A DNA stretch of 64,000 nt from assembly GCA_958296295.1 (NCBI GenBank), contig OY282460.1, positions 3,162,001 through 3,226,000 of the forward strand. The letters are read 5' to 3'. Of the stretch, positions 8,916-16,710 are shown piece by piece. Under the pieces are notes generated by a model. It saw only the letters and a list, made by a program, of their open reading frames with translations. It did not search any database and was not told where the DNA came from. This DNA comes from an uncultured Pseudomonadales bacterium (lineage in GTDB: Bacteria; Pseudomonadota; Gammaproteobacteria; Pseudomonadales; Azotimanducaceae). The translations under genes were made by a program, and so were the position numbers. Positions within the stretch are counted from its first letter, which is position 1; every line of letters starts with the position of its first letter.

Positions 8916-9668
8916 CTACAGGTTCGAGAAGTCCGCTTCCCGTTTCTCGCGGAACGCGGCCACGGCCTCAAGATTGGCCGGGCCGCCGGACAGTTTCGCA
9001 AGCGCCGCGTTCTCGGCAGCGATCACGGTTTTCAGCCGTCCACGTTCAGAGGCGTCGATGATGAGGCGCTTGGCCGAGGTGAGCGATTCGGAAGGCAGCC
9101 CGGCCAGATACGCGGCTTTTTCGTGTACCGCGTCCATGAAGCCGTCATCGGCGAACACCTCCAGGGCGAGACCGGCCTCCTTGCACTGGGTGGCGCTCAT
9201 CCATTCGGAGGCCATGAGGAACCACATCGCGCGCTGTCGGCCCATGAGCGCTGGAAAGGTGCGGGTGCTGCCGGCTTCGGCCACAAGCCCCAGCGTGGAA
9301 AACGGACAGCGCAAGCGGGCGCTTTGCGCCATGAACACGAAGTCCGCGAGGCCAGTGAGCGTGGCGCCGATGCCAACGCCGAGACCATTGATGGCCAGCA
9401 CAAAGGGCTTGGGAAAGTCGACGATGGCGTGCAGCATCCCGTCGAGGCCGTGAACGGGCTGGTAGTCCGTCGTCGGGCCAAGATCCGCCCCGGCGCTGAA
9501 GGCGCGTCCCGCGCCCGTAAGCACCAGCACGCGGCATTCGGCGTCCGCTTTGGCGGCCAAGAACGCCTCCGCGACTTCGTCGAATTGCCGCTTGTTGAAA
9601 GCGTTGAGCGCTTCCGGGCGATTCAACGCGACGGTGCGCACGCGGGCTTGTTCGGTAATGTTCAACAT
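8916..9668 (-). CDS. Enoyl-CoA hydratase/isomerase (crotonase) family protein
   Basis: A 250-residue crotonase. The CoA-binding signature GAGRAFSAGADL is at about residues 52-63 and the second oxyanion-hole region is AINGLGVGIGATLTGLADFVF near 92-112. Family members hydrate or isomerise enoyl-CoA thioesters in fatty-acid or amino-acid breakdown. In the usual catalytic position the sequence FSTLGLVAEAGSTRTFPALMG keeps a Glu (VAEAGS), as in isomerase-like members. The ATG at 9668 has a perfect AAGGAG site. It is separate from the acyl-CoA dehydrogenase gene at 28 kb. Confidence 0.85.
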   Translation of the reverse strand: MLNITEQARVRTVALNRPEALNAFNKRQFDEVAEAFLAAKADAECRVLVLTGAGRAFSAGADLGPTTDYQPVHGLDGMLHAIVDFPKPFVLAINGLGVGIGATLTGLADFVFMAQSARLRCPFSTLGLVAEAGSTRTFPALMGRQRAMWFLMASEWMSATQCKEAGLALEVFADDGFMDAVHEKAAYLAGLPSESLTSAKRLIIDASERGRLKTVIAAENAALAKLSGGPANLEAVAAFREKREADFSNL

Positions 9669-9727
9669 GGCGACTCCTTGTGTTGGCGGCGTGGCGAGAC
9701 AGCTCCGAACGCCGCGTAGCTCGAACG

Positions 9728-10510
9728 CTATATATCAGCCGTTGCCACGAACTGCGGCAGGGCGAAAAGATACTCCCCGGTGCGAACGGCGTCTTCCGCC
9801 GTCGCCAACATCTCGTCCGCTTCGGTTGCTGTCATCAGGCCGCCAATTCTGATGTATTCGCGCATGTTGCGCAGCATCGGCAGCGCATGCCCGTCTTGGT
9901 CCGCGTTCGCAACAACGCGCACCGCCACGTTGCGAAAACCGTGCCGCCGCAACAGACCGCCGAGTTTGCGCCCGATGTGCGGTTCCTTGAACGCCACGCC
10001 GGCCGCGCCGAAGAAGCGTTCCACGCCCGCCTTGCCCCACGGCTCCAGCAACACAAAACCCCAGTCGCTATCGATGAGGTGGATGCGGCCGGCGGGTTTC
10101 AGCGCGCGTCTTAATTCGGCAAGCGTCGCGTCCACATCGGGGACGTATTCCAGCACGTTTTTGGAAACGACTCGATCCACCGCCCCGTCCGGCAATGGCA
10201 GGAGTTGGCCTTTCACATGGTGGAAAGTCACGTTGGCGCGGCCAACCGCTCTCTCCTTGGCGTCCGCGACGAAGCGCGCATTGATGTCCACACCATGCAC
10301 ATGGCCGCCCTCGCCCACCATGTCCGCCAAAGCGAGCGCCATGAAACCGGGCCCGGAACCGAAGTCCAAGACGTTTTGCCCAGGTTGGAGGTCGGCATCG
10401 GCAAGCAACGCCGCGCCACCCTCGCGCCACTGAAACATCCGCTCGTAGCGGGCAACCCGCTCGTCGTCAATGTGCTGCCAGTGATCCGTGTAAAACGTGC
10501 GGGGATCCAT
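9728..10510 (-). CDS. Class I SAM-dependent methyltransferase
   Basis: A 260-residue methyltransferase of the UbiE/Methyltransf_11 type. Motif I is VLDFGSGPGFMALAL at about residues 47-61, the acidic ribose-binding residue is in VHGVDINARFV, and the post-motif region GAVDRVVSKNVLEYVPDVDATLAELRR is typical of small-molecule methyltransferases. No neighbouring pathway identifies the substrate. It follows the crotonase gene on the same strand with about 60 bases between them and could be cotranscribed with it. Confidence 0.8.
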   Translation of the reverse strand: MDPRTFYTDHWQHIDDERVARYERMFQWREGGAALLADADLQPGQNVLDFGSGPGFMALALADMVGEGGHVHGVDINARFVADAKERAVGRANVTFHHVKGQLLPLPDGAVDRVVSKNVLEYVPDVDATLAELRRALKPAGRIHLIDSDWGFVLLEPWGKAGVERFFGAAGVAFKEPHIGRKLGGLLRRHGFRNVAVRVVANADQDGHALPMLRNMREYIRIGGLMTATEADEMLATAEDAVRTGEYLFALPQFVATADI

Positions 10511-10651
10511 CGGTGTGCGCCGTTGCTCAACATGTAGGTTGGTATTTCATGAGGCGGCAAGTGTGGACATGCCACGCCACAAAGTTATGTGCCACGACTG
10601 GTGATCCTGCTAAGGCCTGATCTCCCTGGCGGCCATTTGCAAGTGCGACCG

Positions 10652-11590
10652 CTAGCCAAACTCCACGCCCACGGTCTCGGGACTTATGCCGCACTCCTTC
10701 AATATCTGCTCCGCCTTCTTCAAGTGGTTCTTTCCGCTTTGGTTCGTGTCAATCCAATGGTTCTTCTTTACGAGCCTAGGCACTTGGAAATTGCTGCCAT
10801 TCGCCCTTTTGGGCTCTCTGTTTACCAATACGGTCTTCCCTTTGTATAGCACGGGCAAGTTCTTCATCTGATTACTGTCGACTAGCCACGCCACTACTGC
10901 CACTTGGATATCCAGCCAACGGGACACATCCCTAGCCTTGCCGTCGGGGAACCACAAGCGTTGTGGTGGGTTCATGCCACTCGTGTAACGCACCTGCGGA
11001 AGCGGCGTCGCTGCTGTCGGCGGGCGTTGACGCGCAGGGCTGCGCCGTGGTCCGCCTACCGAAGCCCGCTGGTCAACCGGCGGCTCGTGCAAGTGAGGAG
11101 GTTCCGCTTTACCTCTGAAGTTACCGGGCCACAGCCAGAAGAGGTCCATTATTTTGGGTGGCTTGTCGGTCACGCGGAAGTTAAGCCTGCGCTGCTGGGG
11201 AAGGCTACCGTCCGCTTTGATGTCGTAGCCCTCCCACCGGTCACCGTCCGTCACCACATAGTACCGACATCCGATCTCGTGGCAATATCCAATCGCTTGG
11301 CCACGTTCGGCAAATTCCAGTGGCTTGCCTAGGGCCTTGGCCTCTACCACTAGACACACAAGATGGTCTTGCAGCATGGCGTAGTCGAGCCTCGGTTTCG
11401 CTTGCTCGGCTTCTATGACGTGCTCGGTTCTGACTTTATCGGGATCTGGCAAGTCCCAACCAATCTTCGTCAGCAGCGGATCAATCAAGGCGTACCTTGT
11501 CGTAGACTCGCTCTTGCGTAAAACTTCTCCGTGCTTGTTGATGCGCTCATGAAGTTGCTCCACGAGATCATTGAGTTCATCCAGCCACAT
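10652..11590 (-). CDS. Orphan protein with a type I restriction HsdR-like N-terminal nuclease domain
   Basis: The 312-residue product opens with STTRYALIDPLLTKIGWDL and RPRLDYAML-like and CLVVEAKALG segments. These match the N-terminal PD-(D/E)xK nuclease domain of type I restriction HsdR subunits and related stand-alone proteins; Asp in RLDYAM and Glu-x-Lys in VEAKA form the expected catalytic core. The C-terminal third contains VNREPKRANGSNFQVPRLVKKNHWIDTNQSGKN in pieces, a basic domain of unknown role. No helicase, specificity or methylase gene is present. ATG at 11590 has GGAGAAG upstream. Confidence 0.6.
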   Translation of the reverse strand: MWLDELNDLVEQLHERINKHGEVLRKSESTTRYALIDPLLTKIGWDLPDPDKVRTEHVIEAEQAKPRLDYAMLQDHLVCLVVEAKALGKPLEFAERGQAIGYCHEIGCRYYVVTDGDRWEGYDIKADGSLPQQRRLNFRVTDKPPKIMDLFWLWPGNFRGKAEPPHLHEPPVDQRASVGGPRRSPARQRPPTAATPLPQVRYTSGMNPPQRLWFPDGKARDVSRWLDIQVAVVAWLVDSNQMKNLPVLYKGKTVLVNREPKRANGSNFQVPRLVKKNHWIDTNQSGKNHLKKAEQILKECGISPETVGVEFG

Positions 11591-11643
11591 GTACTTCTCC
11601 AGTCCTCTGGTCGGGTGTTCCAGCTTACCACCCGGCCGCGCGT

Positions 11644-13509
11644 CTACACCGCCTGTTCCTTGTCGCCGACAACTTCGCGCGTGTCGCCGCTACGGCGCGT
11701 GAAACCTTTGCCGTCGAAGTGTTCCAGCACTTCGATGACGACATTGCGGCCGACGCCGGAAGCGTCGCGAAACGCTCGCACGGTGAAAGGGCCGGCGTTG
11801 GCCAAGGTGGTAGCGATGTCGGCGAGTTCGCGCAAGCGCTCGGGCAGGAAGTAGCGGTTGTCGCTTACGCGCTGGGCCAAACCGAACGCCGGGAGCGGGC
11901 GAAGGGCCGCTTCGAGCTTGATGAAGGGGCGGTTCAGACGCTTGGCCATGTCGCCCACGCTTGGCGGTTGGATCGTGTCGAGCAGCGGTCGCACTTCGGC
12001 GAACGTCCGCAACACGTCGCTCGGCACGGCGGCGCGGTGGGCCGCGAGGGCGTAGCGCCCGTTCTCCAGTCGCACTGCGGCGTCGTCGACCAGGCTTTGC
12101 AGGGCGTAGGACATCCACGCGCGCAAACGTGGGGAAGCTGCTTGCAACGCCTCGGCGGTTAGGCCGGGGCTGGCCGGTTGGGCTTGATGATGCGCCGCGA
12201 GCGCCCGCCGCGCACTCTCGCGGGCCTCGGCCAGTTGCGCTGCGGCCAAGAGCTGGCCGTCCCGCAGCGGAAGATCCAAGGAAGCCGCCAACGCCTCCAC
12301 TTGAGCGTCGTGCAGGTTCCACTGGCGGGCGAACGAAATTGCGTTGACAGGCCCAATCGGCACCAAGGCCCGGAGGGTGTCGCGCGCGTCGTCCGGGCGT
12401 ATGGCGGCAAGGCGCACCTGTCGCGCCGGGGAACGGCGGCGCGACGCCGGCGCCAGATCCAGCACTTGCCCACCGCCCAGAGTGTCCTGCAGGTCCTGCT
12501 CGCGCAGCACCACGCGGTCGCCCACCTTCACATGAGCGGGTTCGTCCAAGAGCACGTCCACAAGGGCGTGCGCTCCGGGTGCGATGGCGCCCGAATCGAT
12601 GAGCAGCACGCGCCCGTGGTTGTGGCTTGTCGCGTGATAGACATGCACCGGCGCGTTGTGCCTCACGTTGGCCGTTCGGTCGTGCCGCACCCGCAGACGC
12701 ATTGCGAACCGCGTAAAGGGCTCGCGCACGGTGGCGTGCAGCAACCAGTCGCCTCGCGCCAGTTCGCCGACATCCACGCCGGATAGGTTCACGGCGGCCC
12801 GGTCTCCGGCTTGGGCAACGGACGCCGGGCGATCCTGGGCCCGCACACCGCGCACCCGCACCCGTTTGCCACTTGTGGCCAGCAACAGCCGGTCGTCTAC
12901 GCGGACCTTTCCGTCCACCACCGTTCCGGTGACCACCACGCCGCTGCCACGGACAGTGAAGGCGCGGTCTATGGGCAGCCGAAACGGGCGCTCGGCGTCG
13001 CCCGTCGGAACGACATTCGTGGCGCGTTGCAAGTGTTGCCGCAACGCCGGGATGCCTTGGCCGGTGGCGCAGGAGACCGCGATCGTCTCCGCCCCGTCCA
13101 GAAACGAACCCGCCACCAAGGCGCGGATGTCCTGGTTCACTTCGGCGAGGCGGGCCTCGTTCACGCGGTCCGCCTTGTTGATGGCCACCACGCCGGTGCG
13201 GAGGCCCAGCAGTTGCATGATTTGCAGATGCTCCCGGGATTGGGGCATCACGCCGTCGTCCGCGGCGATGACGAGCAAGGCGTGCTGGTGCCCGGTGACG
13301 CCAGCGACCATGTTGTGGATGAACCGATGGTGGCCGGGCACGTCCACGAAGCCTATCCGCTGGTCGCCAAAGTCCGCGTACGCGAAGCCAAGGTCTATGG
13401 TGAGGCCGCGGCGTTTCTCTTCTTGGAGCCGATCGGTGTCGACGCCTGTGAGGGCGCGGACGATGGAGGTCTTGCCGTGATCGACGTGTCCAGCGAGCGC
13501 GACGATCAC
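11644..13509 (-). CDS. selB: Selenocysteine-specific translation elongation factor SelB
   Basis: A 621-residue GTPase that delivers Sec-tRNA to the ribosome at UGA codons followed by a SECIS hairpin. The GTP-binding motifs are GHVDHGKT at 7-14, DVPGHHRF and NKADR, and the switch I region reads RGLTIDLGF, the SelB-type variant of the EF-Tu motif. The C-terminal half has the winged-helix repeats that bind mRNA (for example PPSVGDMAKRLNRPFIKLEAAL). The start is GTG at 13509. selA and selC are not in this window. Confidence 0.92.
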   Translation of the reverse strand: MIVALAGHVDHGKTSIVRALTGVDTDRLQEEKRRGLTIDLGFAYADFGDQRIGFVDVPGHHRFIHNMVAGVTGHQHALLVIAADDGVMPQSREHLQIMQLLGLRTGVVAINKADRVNEARLAEVNQDIRALVAGSFLDGAETIAVSCATGQGIPALRQHLQRATNVVPTGDAERPFRLPIDRAFTVRGSGVVVTGTVVDGKVRVDDRLLLATSGKRVRVRGVRAQDRPASVAQAGDRAAVNLSGVDVGELARGDWLLHATVREPFTRFAMRLRVRHDRTANVRHNAPVHVYHATSHNHGRVLLIDSGAIAPGAHALVDVLLDEPAHVKVGDRVVLREQDLQDTLGGGQVLDLAPASRRRSPARQVRLAAIRPDDARDTLRALVPIGPVNAISFARQWNLHDAQVEALAASLDLPLRDGQLLAAAQLAEARESARRALAAHHQAQPASPGLTAEALQAASPRLRAWMSYALQSLVDDAAVRLENGRYALAAHRAAVPSDVLRTFAEVRPLLDTIQPPSVGDMAKRLNRPFIKLEAALRPLPAFGLAQRVSDNRYFLPERLRELADIATTLANAGPFTVRAFRDASGVGRNVVIEVLEHFDGKGFTRRSGDTREVVGDKEQAV

Positions 13510-13764
13510 GGTTCAACGTCCGATGCGCGTTGCCGGAACTTCTGACGGTTCCGCCCAGTTTGAGTCGAAAACAAGGTTCTCATTGAGGGCGTGCAGAATC
13601 GCCGAACCATCCTCCAAACCCGCTACAGCAATCTCAGCAATCTACGGCATCTTCAGTGGTGAACACGGAATCGCGACCGTCCCCGCTATGCTTCGGGAAC
13701 GCCAGAGCGCGTGCCTCAAAGGACAGCCAGCGTGGCAGTTCTCACTCTCACTCCTCTATTCACT
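13510..13764. other. Intergenic stretch with a short coding remnant
   Basis: On the minus strand one frame reads IAEIAVAGLEDGSAILHAL and continues about 20 codons to a stop near 13523, just upstream of selB, after an in-frame TAG. It looks like the end of a lost gene rather than a functional one. A second, overlapping frame ends in a GTGA overlap with the selB start. No promoter, terminator or RNA gene was identified; in particular no selC-like tRNA. Confidence 0.3.
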
Positions 13765-14074
13765 TCACTTGCCCCCGAATGTCGAAACGCCGGCCTCCCG
13801 CAGCAGTTCGTCGCCGGTCGCGCAGCGCACGATCGCCTCTCCAACCAGCTCTAGGCGTTCCGGGTCCGCTTCGGCGGCGAGCGCACGGGCCAGACGCCAT
13901 ATCCTCCGCCGACCGGCTCTGCTCCAGCAGCATCACCGCCCGCGTCAGATCCCGCAGCCCCGGATCGTCCGCCGCCGCGTGCCGCTCGTCAAGCACCACA
14001 TGCCGCTGCCGCGGCTGGAACGGTGCCAGCGCCGGCCCCGTCGGCGCCACCAGGGTTTCATGGGCAAACGATAG
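13765..14074 (-). pseudogene. Decayed C-terminal part of an Rpn-family (PD-(D/E)XK) protein
   Basis: The minus strand reads LVAPTGPALAPFQPRQRH followed by VVLDERHA and LTRAVMLLEQSRSAED, which matches the region after the nuclease core of Rpn recombination-promoting nuclease/transposase-like proteins. The frame is then lost near 13905, but in the next frame it resumes as WRLARALAAEADPERLELV and ends DELLREAGVSTFGGK with a stop at 13765. A single-base indel therefore explains the break. The N-terminal nuclease part is absent. Confidence 0.6.
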
Positions 14075-14205
14075 CGCTCCGGACACGGCGATAAGCGCGC
14101 GAGATCGCCCCGCCGGTTTGTAGGAGATCCCCGCTTCGTAGCGTTGGACATGTCCGCATCGTTTGTGCGAATTCTCCGCTACCGCAGCACTTGTTCTCCG
14201 GCGCC
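14074..14205. repeat. Imperfect direct repeat, copy A
   Basis: The segment shares its order of bases with 15690-15825, including the identical stretches TGTAGGAGAT, CCCGCTTCGT and ATGTCCGCATCG. I estimate about three quarters identity by eye over roughly 130 bases. The two copies lie about 1.6 kb apart in the same orientation and flank the DUF4143 ATPase gene. Copy A abuts the decayed Rpn gene; copy B overlaps the 3' end of the N-demethylase-like gene. The nature of the repeat is unknown. Confidence 0.6.
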
Positions 14206-14360
14206 GCGATCAGCTTTTCGCCTGGCAGCGCTAATCCGAACGCGAGGCCGCCGTGTTCAGGACGGCAACCCGCAAAGCTGCGGACGGTGATCTGCCCGCT
14301 TGGAAGGCCCGAAGGGCCGATGAACAAGGCGGTTTCTGGCTTCCAGCAGGCCGAACGCTC

Positions 14361-15518
14361 TCAAGCAGCGTTCGCCAGCGCCACCATCGCGGGCAATGTC
14401 ATGGCGTCGATGCCCCTGCCCAAGGGAAAGTTCTGCCCACCGGCGTGGACGACGAACTTGCGTGTCGGCCGCAAGTCCTCGCAAGCGTTGTGAAAACCTC
14501 TAGAGACCGTCGGCGCTGTGCTGCGTTTGATCTCGATGGCCCACAGCCCGCCGGCGCCGAGATCAGCGACCAGATCCACTTCCGCACCACCAGCGGTGCG
14601 GTAGAAGCCGCACGACGCCCACTTCGGCAGAGCACTGACGATGTTCTCGATGGCGAAGCCTTCCCAGCTGCCGCCCACCACCGGGTGGCCGAGCAGGGCG
14701 TCGGTTGTCTGAATGCCCAAGAGGGCGTGGCAGATGCCGCTATCTCGCAAATACGTCTTCGGCGCCTTCACCAAACGCTTGCCCAGATTGCTCACCCAAG
14801 GCGGCAGCCGCCGCACCAGCAGCAGGTCTACCAACAGGTCGAGATAGCGGCCGACGGTGGCACCGCTGACGCCCAGACCTCGCGCCAGCCAAGCGGCGTT
14901 GAACGTCTGTCCTTGATTGTGCGCCAGCATGGTCCAGAACCGGCGCAGCGTTTCGGCGGGAATGCGTGGGCCGAGGCTGGGAAGATCGCGTTGCAGGTAA
15001 GTGCCCACGAACTCCAGCCGCCAGTCGAAACTGCGCCCGTCGTCGTCCGCCAAGAAGCTCTCCGGGAAGCCACCGCGCAGCCACAGACGTTCCGCCGCGT
15101 CCGCCTCGTCGATGCCGAACGGACGGAGTTCACATTCGGCCACCCGACCGGCAAGGGTTTCGCTGGACTGCCGCAGCAGTTCGATGGATGCGGAACCGAG
15201 CAGCAGGAACTGCCGGTATCGCCTGCCGGCCCGGCGCCGCTCGTCGATCACGCCGCGCAAGACCGCGAACAGGTTCGGCAAGCGCTGCACCTCGTCCAAG
15301 ATGACCAGTCGATCAGCGTGCAGGGCGCAATAGCTTTCGACATCGCTGAGTTTGGCCACATCGCTCGGCCGTTCGAGATCCGCATAGACGGCGTCACCTT
15401 CGTCGCCGATGGCACGCCCCAAGGTCGTTTTGCCGACCTGCCGCGGCCCGGTGAGCACGACGGCAGGATTCGCGCTCAGCATCCGCTCGACGGTCGCTTG
15501 CAGTTTTCGATGTATCAC
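14361..15518 (-). CDS. AAA ATPase with C-terminal DUF4143 domain
   Basis: A 385-residue protein of the widespread ATPase family with an AAA domain followed by DUF4143. Walker A is GPRQVGKTT at 24-32 and Walker B is LVILDEVQ at 71-78, followed by the sensor segment FLLLGSASIELLRQ. The DUF4143 half contains GGFPESFL, TYLQRDLPSLG, a winged-helix part (NAAWLARGLGVSGATVGRYL) and a terminal PD-(D/E)xK-like EVDLVADLG...AIEIKRS. The cellular role of this family is not established. Start is GTG at 15518. It is flanked by direct repeats. Confidence 0.85.
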   Translation of the reverse strand: MIHRKLQATVERMLSANPAVVLTGPRQVGKTTLGRAIGDEGDAVYADLERPSDVAKLSDVESYCALHADRLVILDEVQRLPNLFAVLRGVIDERRRAGRRYRQFLLLGSASIELLRQSSETLAGRVAECELRPFGIDEADAAERLWLRGGFPESFLADDDGRSFDWRLEFVGTYLQRDLPSLGPRIPAETLRRFWTMLAHNQGQTFNAAWLARGLGVSGATVGRYLDLLVDLLLVRRLPPWVSNLGKRLVKAPKTYLRDSGICHALLGIQTTDALLGHPVVGGSWEGFAIENIVSALPKWASCGFYRTAGGAEVDLVADLGAGGLWAIEIKRSTAPTVSRGFHNACEDLRPTRKFVVHAGGQNFPLGRGIDAMTLPAMVALANAA

Positions 15519-15689
15519 CCATGCAAATCTATTACAAAGTGTCGGATTTGCATAGTTGAGGCTTCTACCGCGTCCGCGACGGCGTCAAGGAGGAATGGCG
15601 GCGAACGGCTGCGTGGCCCAAGTCGGTCACCGGTTCAGGCACAGGTGGATGGCGAACGGATGGCACCGGGCAAACGGCGCAGGGCAGCC

Positions 15690-15825
15690 CGTACACGGCG
15701 ACGGCGCGCGACATCGGCCCGTCGGTCTGTAGGAGATTCCCGCTTCGTGGTGTTGGAAATGTCCGCATCGCTTGTGCGAGACCGCCGCTAACGCAGCTGC
15801 CGTTCTCCACCCGCTTGGCGATCAG
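15690..15825. repeat. Imperfect direct repeat, copy B
   Basis: This is the partner of the repeat at 14074-14205. It contains TGTAGGAGAT, CCCGCTTCGT and ATGTCCGCATCG in the same order and spacing. It runs from the intergenic space between the ATPase and the N-demethylase-like gene into the last codons of the latter. Confidence 0.6.
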
Positions 15826-16708
15826 GTTCTCCACATGCGACCGGCCGGGAGGCGCCGCCGTTCGTCGCAACGCCACGCAGCCACTCTACGAGCGCCGCCC
15901 GGTGGTCGGGCACCGCCCTTGTCCGGTAGATCAAGGCGTCGCGATCCGCGAAAGCGTCGAGCACATCGGCGGCAAGCGCCGGCTGGCTGGCCAGTTCCGT
16001 TACCTTGTTCAGGTACACGCGGATGGCGAACAGGATGGTGCCGGTTTCCGGCAAACGGCGCAGCGTCTGGCGTTCGCAGCGCAGGTAAAGGCCGTCGACG
16101 CCGGCGGGCACGGTTGCGGCGCCGGGGCTGGCGTCTTCCGGTGTGCGGAACGGCTCGCCGGATGCGTGAATGAACCAGTTGCCGCGCAGGTACACGCGGC
16201 CGGGCGGCAGTTGGCGAAAGAACCGTCGCATCGCCTGCCCGATGCGCGACCGGAGCGCCGGCACGGGATCGTGGATGTCCAGCAATTCTTGGCCGAGCTT
16301 GTCCGCGAGGCGCCAATACGACGGGCTGGCGACGCTCCCGGCGACGAGCCGGTATTCCGCTTCGGCGGCACCGCACTGCGACATCAGGCACAAGTCCTCC
16401 TCCACGAGGAAAGCGGCCCGCGCGAGCGGCGCGGCTGGTTCCGGCGGCCGGTCGTCTAACGGGCTGCCGCAATGCGCGCCAACCATGCGCAGCGCCTCGG
16501 CTTGCGCCGCCTCGGACCCGGGCAGCGCCTGAAAGCCGACGGATCCAAGCGCAGCCAAGCGTTGCCGCTTGGCGCTTTTGTACGCGGCGTGCCCGGGACT
16601 TCGCGCCAACCACTCGGCGACGGGGACGGGACGCAGTCCCATGCTCGGGCCGGTACTCGGCGGGCCGCGGCCGAATCCCTTGGCGTATGGCGTGAACTCC
16701 AACGTCAT
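15788..16708 (-). CDS. Heme-dependent oxidative N-demethylase-like protein (DUF3445)
   Basis: The ATG at 16708 lies two bases after the stop of the spermidine synthase gene, so the two are translationally coupled; the product has 306 residues. Segments FLVEEDLCLMSQ, YRLVAGSVASPSYWRLADKLG, IHDPVP and the heme-proximal region VYLRGNWFIHASGE match DUF3445, whose characterised member oxidatively removes N-methyl groups using heme (dimethylamine mono-oxygenase type). The last twenty or so residues overlap a direct repeat and are probably non-native. Location in a polyamine cluster suggests an amine substrate, which is inference. Confidence 0.75.
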   Translation of the reverse strand: MTLEFTPYAKGFGRGPPSTGPSMGLRPVPVAEWLARSPGHAAYKSAKRQRLAALGSVGFQALPGSEAAQAEALRMVGAHCGSPLDDRPPEPAAPLARAAFLVEEDLCLMSQCGAAEAEYRLVAGSVASPSYWRLADKLGQELLDIHDPVPALRSRIGQAMRRFFRQLPPGRVYLRGNWFIHASGEPFRTPEDASPGAATVPAGVDGLYLRCERQTLRRLPETGTILFAIRVYLNKVTELASQPALAADVLDAFADRDALIYRTRAVPDHRAALVEWLRGVATNGGASRPVACGEPDRQAGGERQLR

Positions 16709-16710
16709 CG

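Noticed and set aside
11591..13764. Search for a selC tRNA beside selB
   Set aside because: No TPsiC-arm-like or long extra-arm structure was found around selB or in the neighbouring gaps.
14058..14327. Minus-strand frame across repeat copy A as a gene
   Set aside because: Its sense depends on the repeat itself, it has no ribosome site, and the matching frame at copy B differs downstream.
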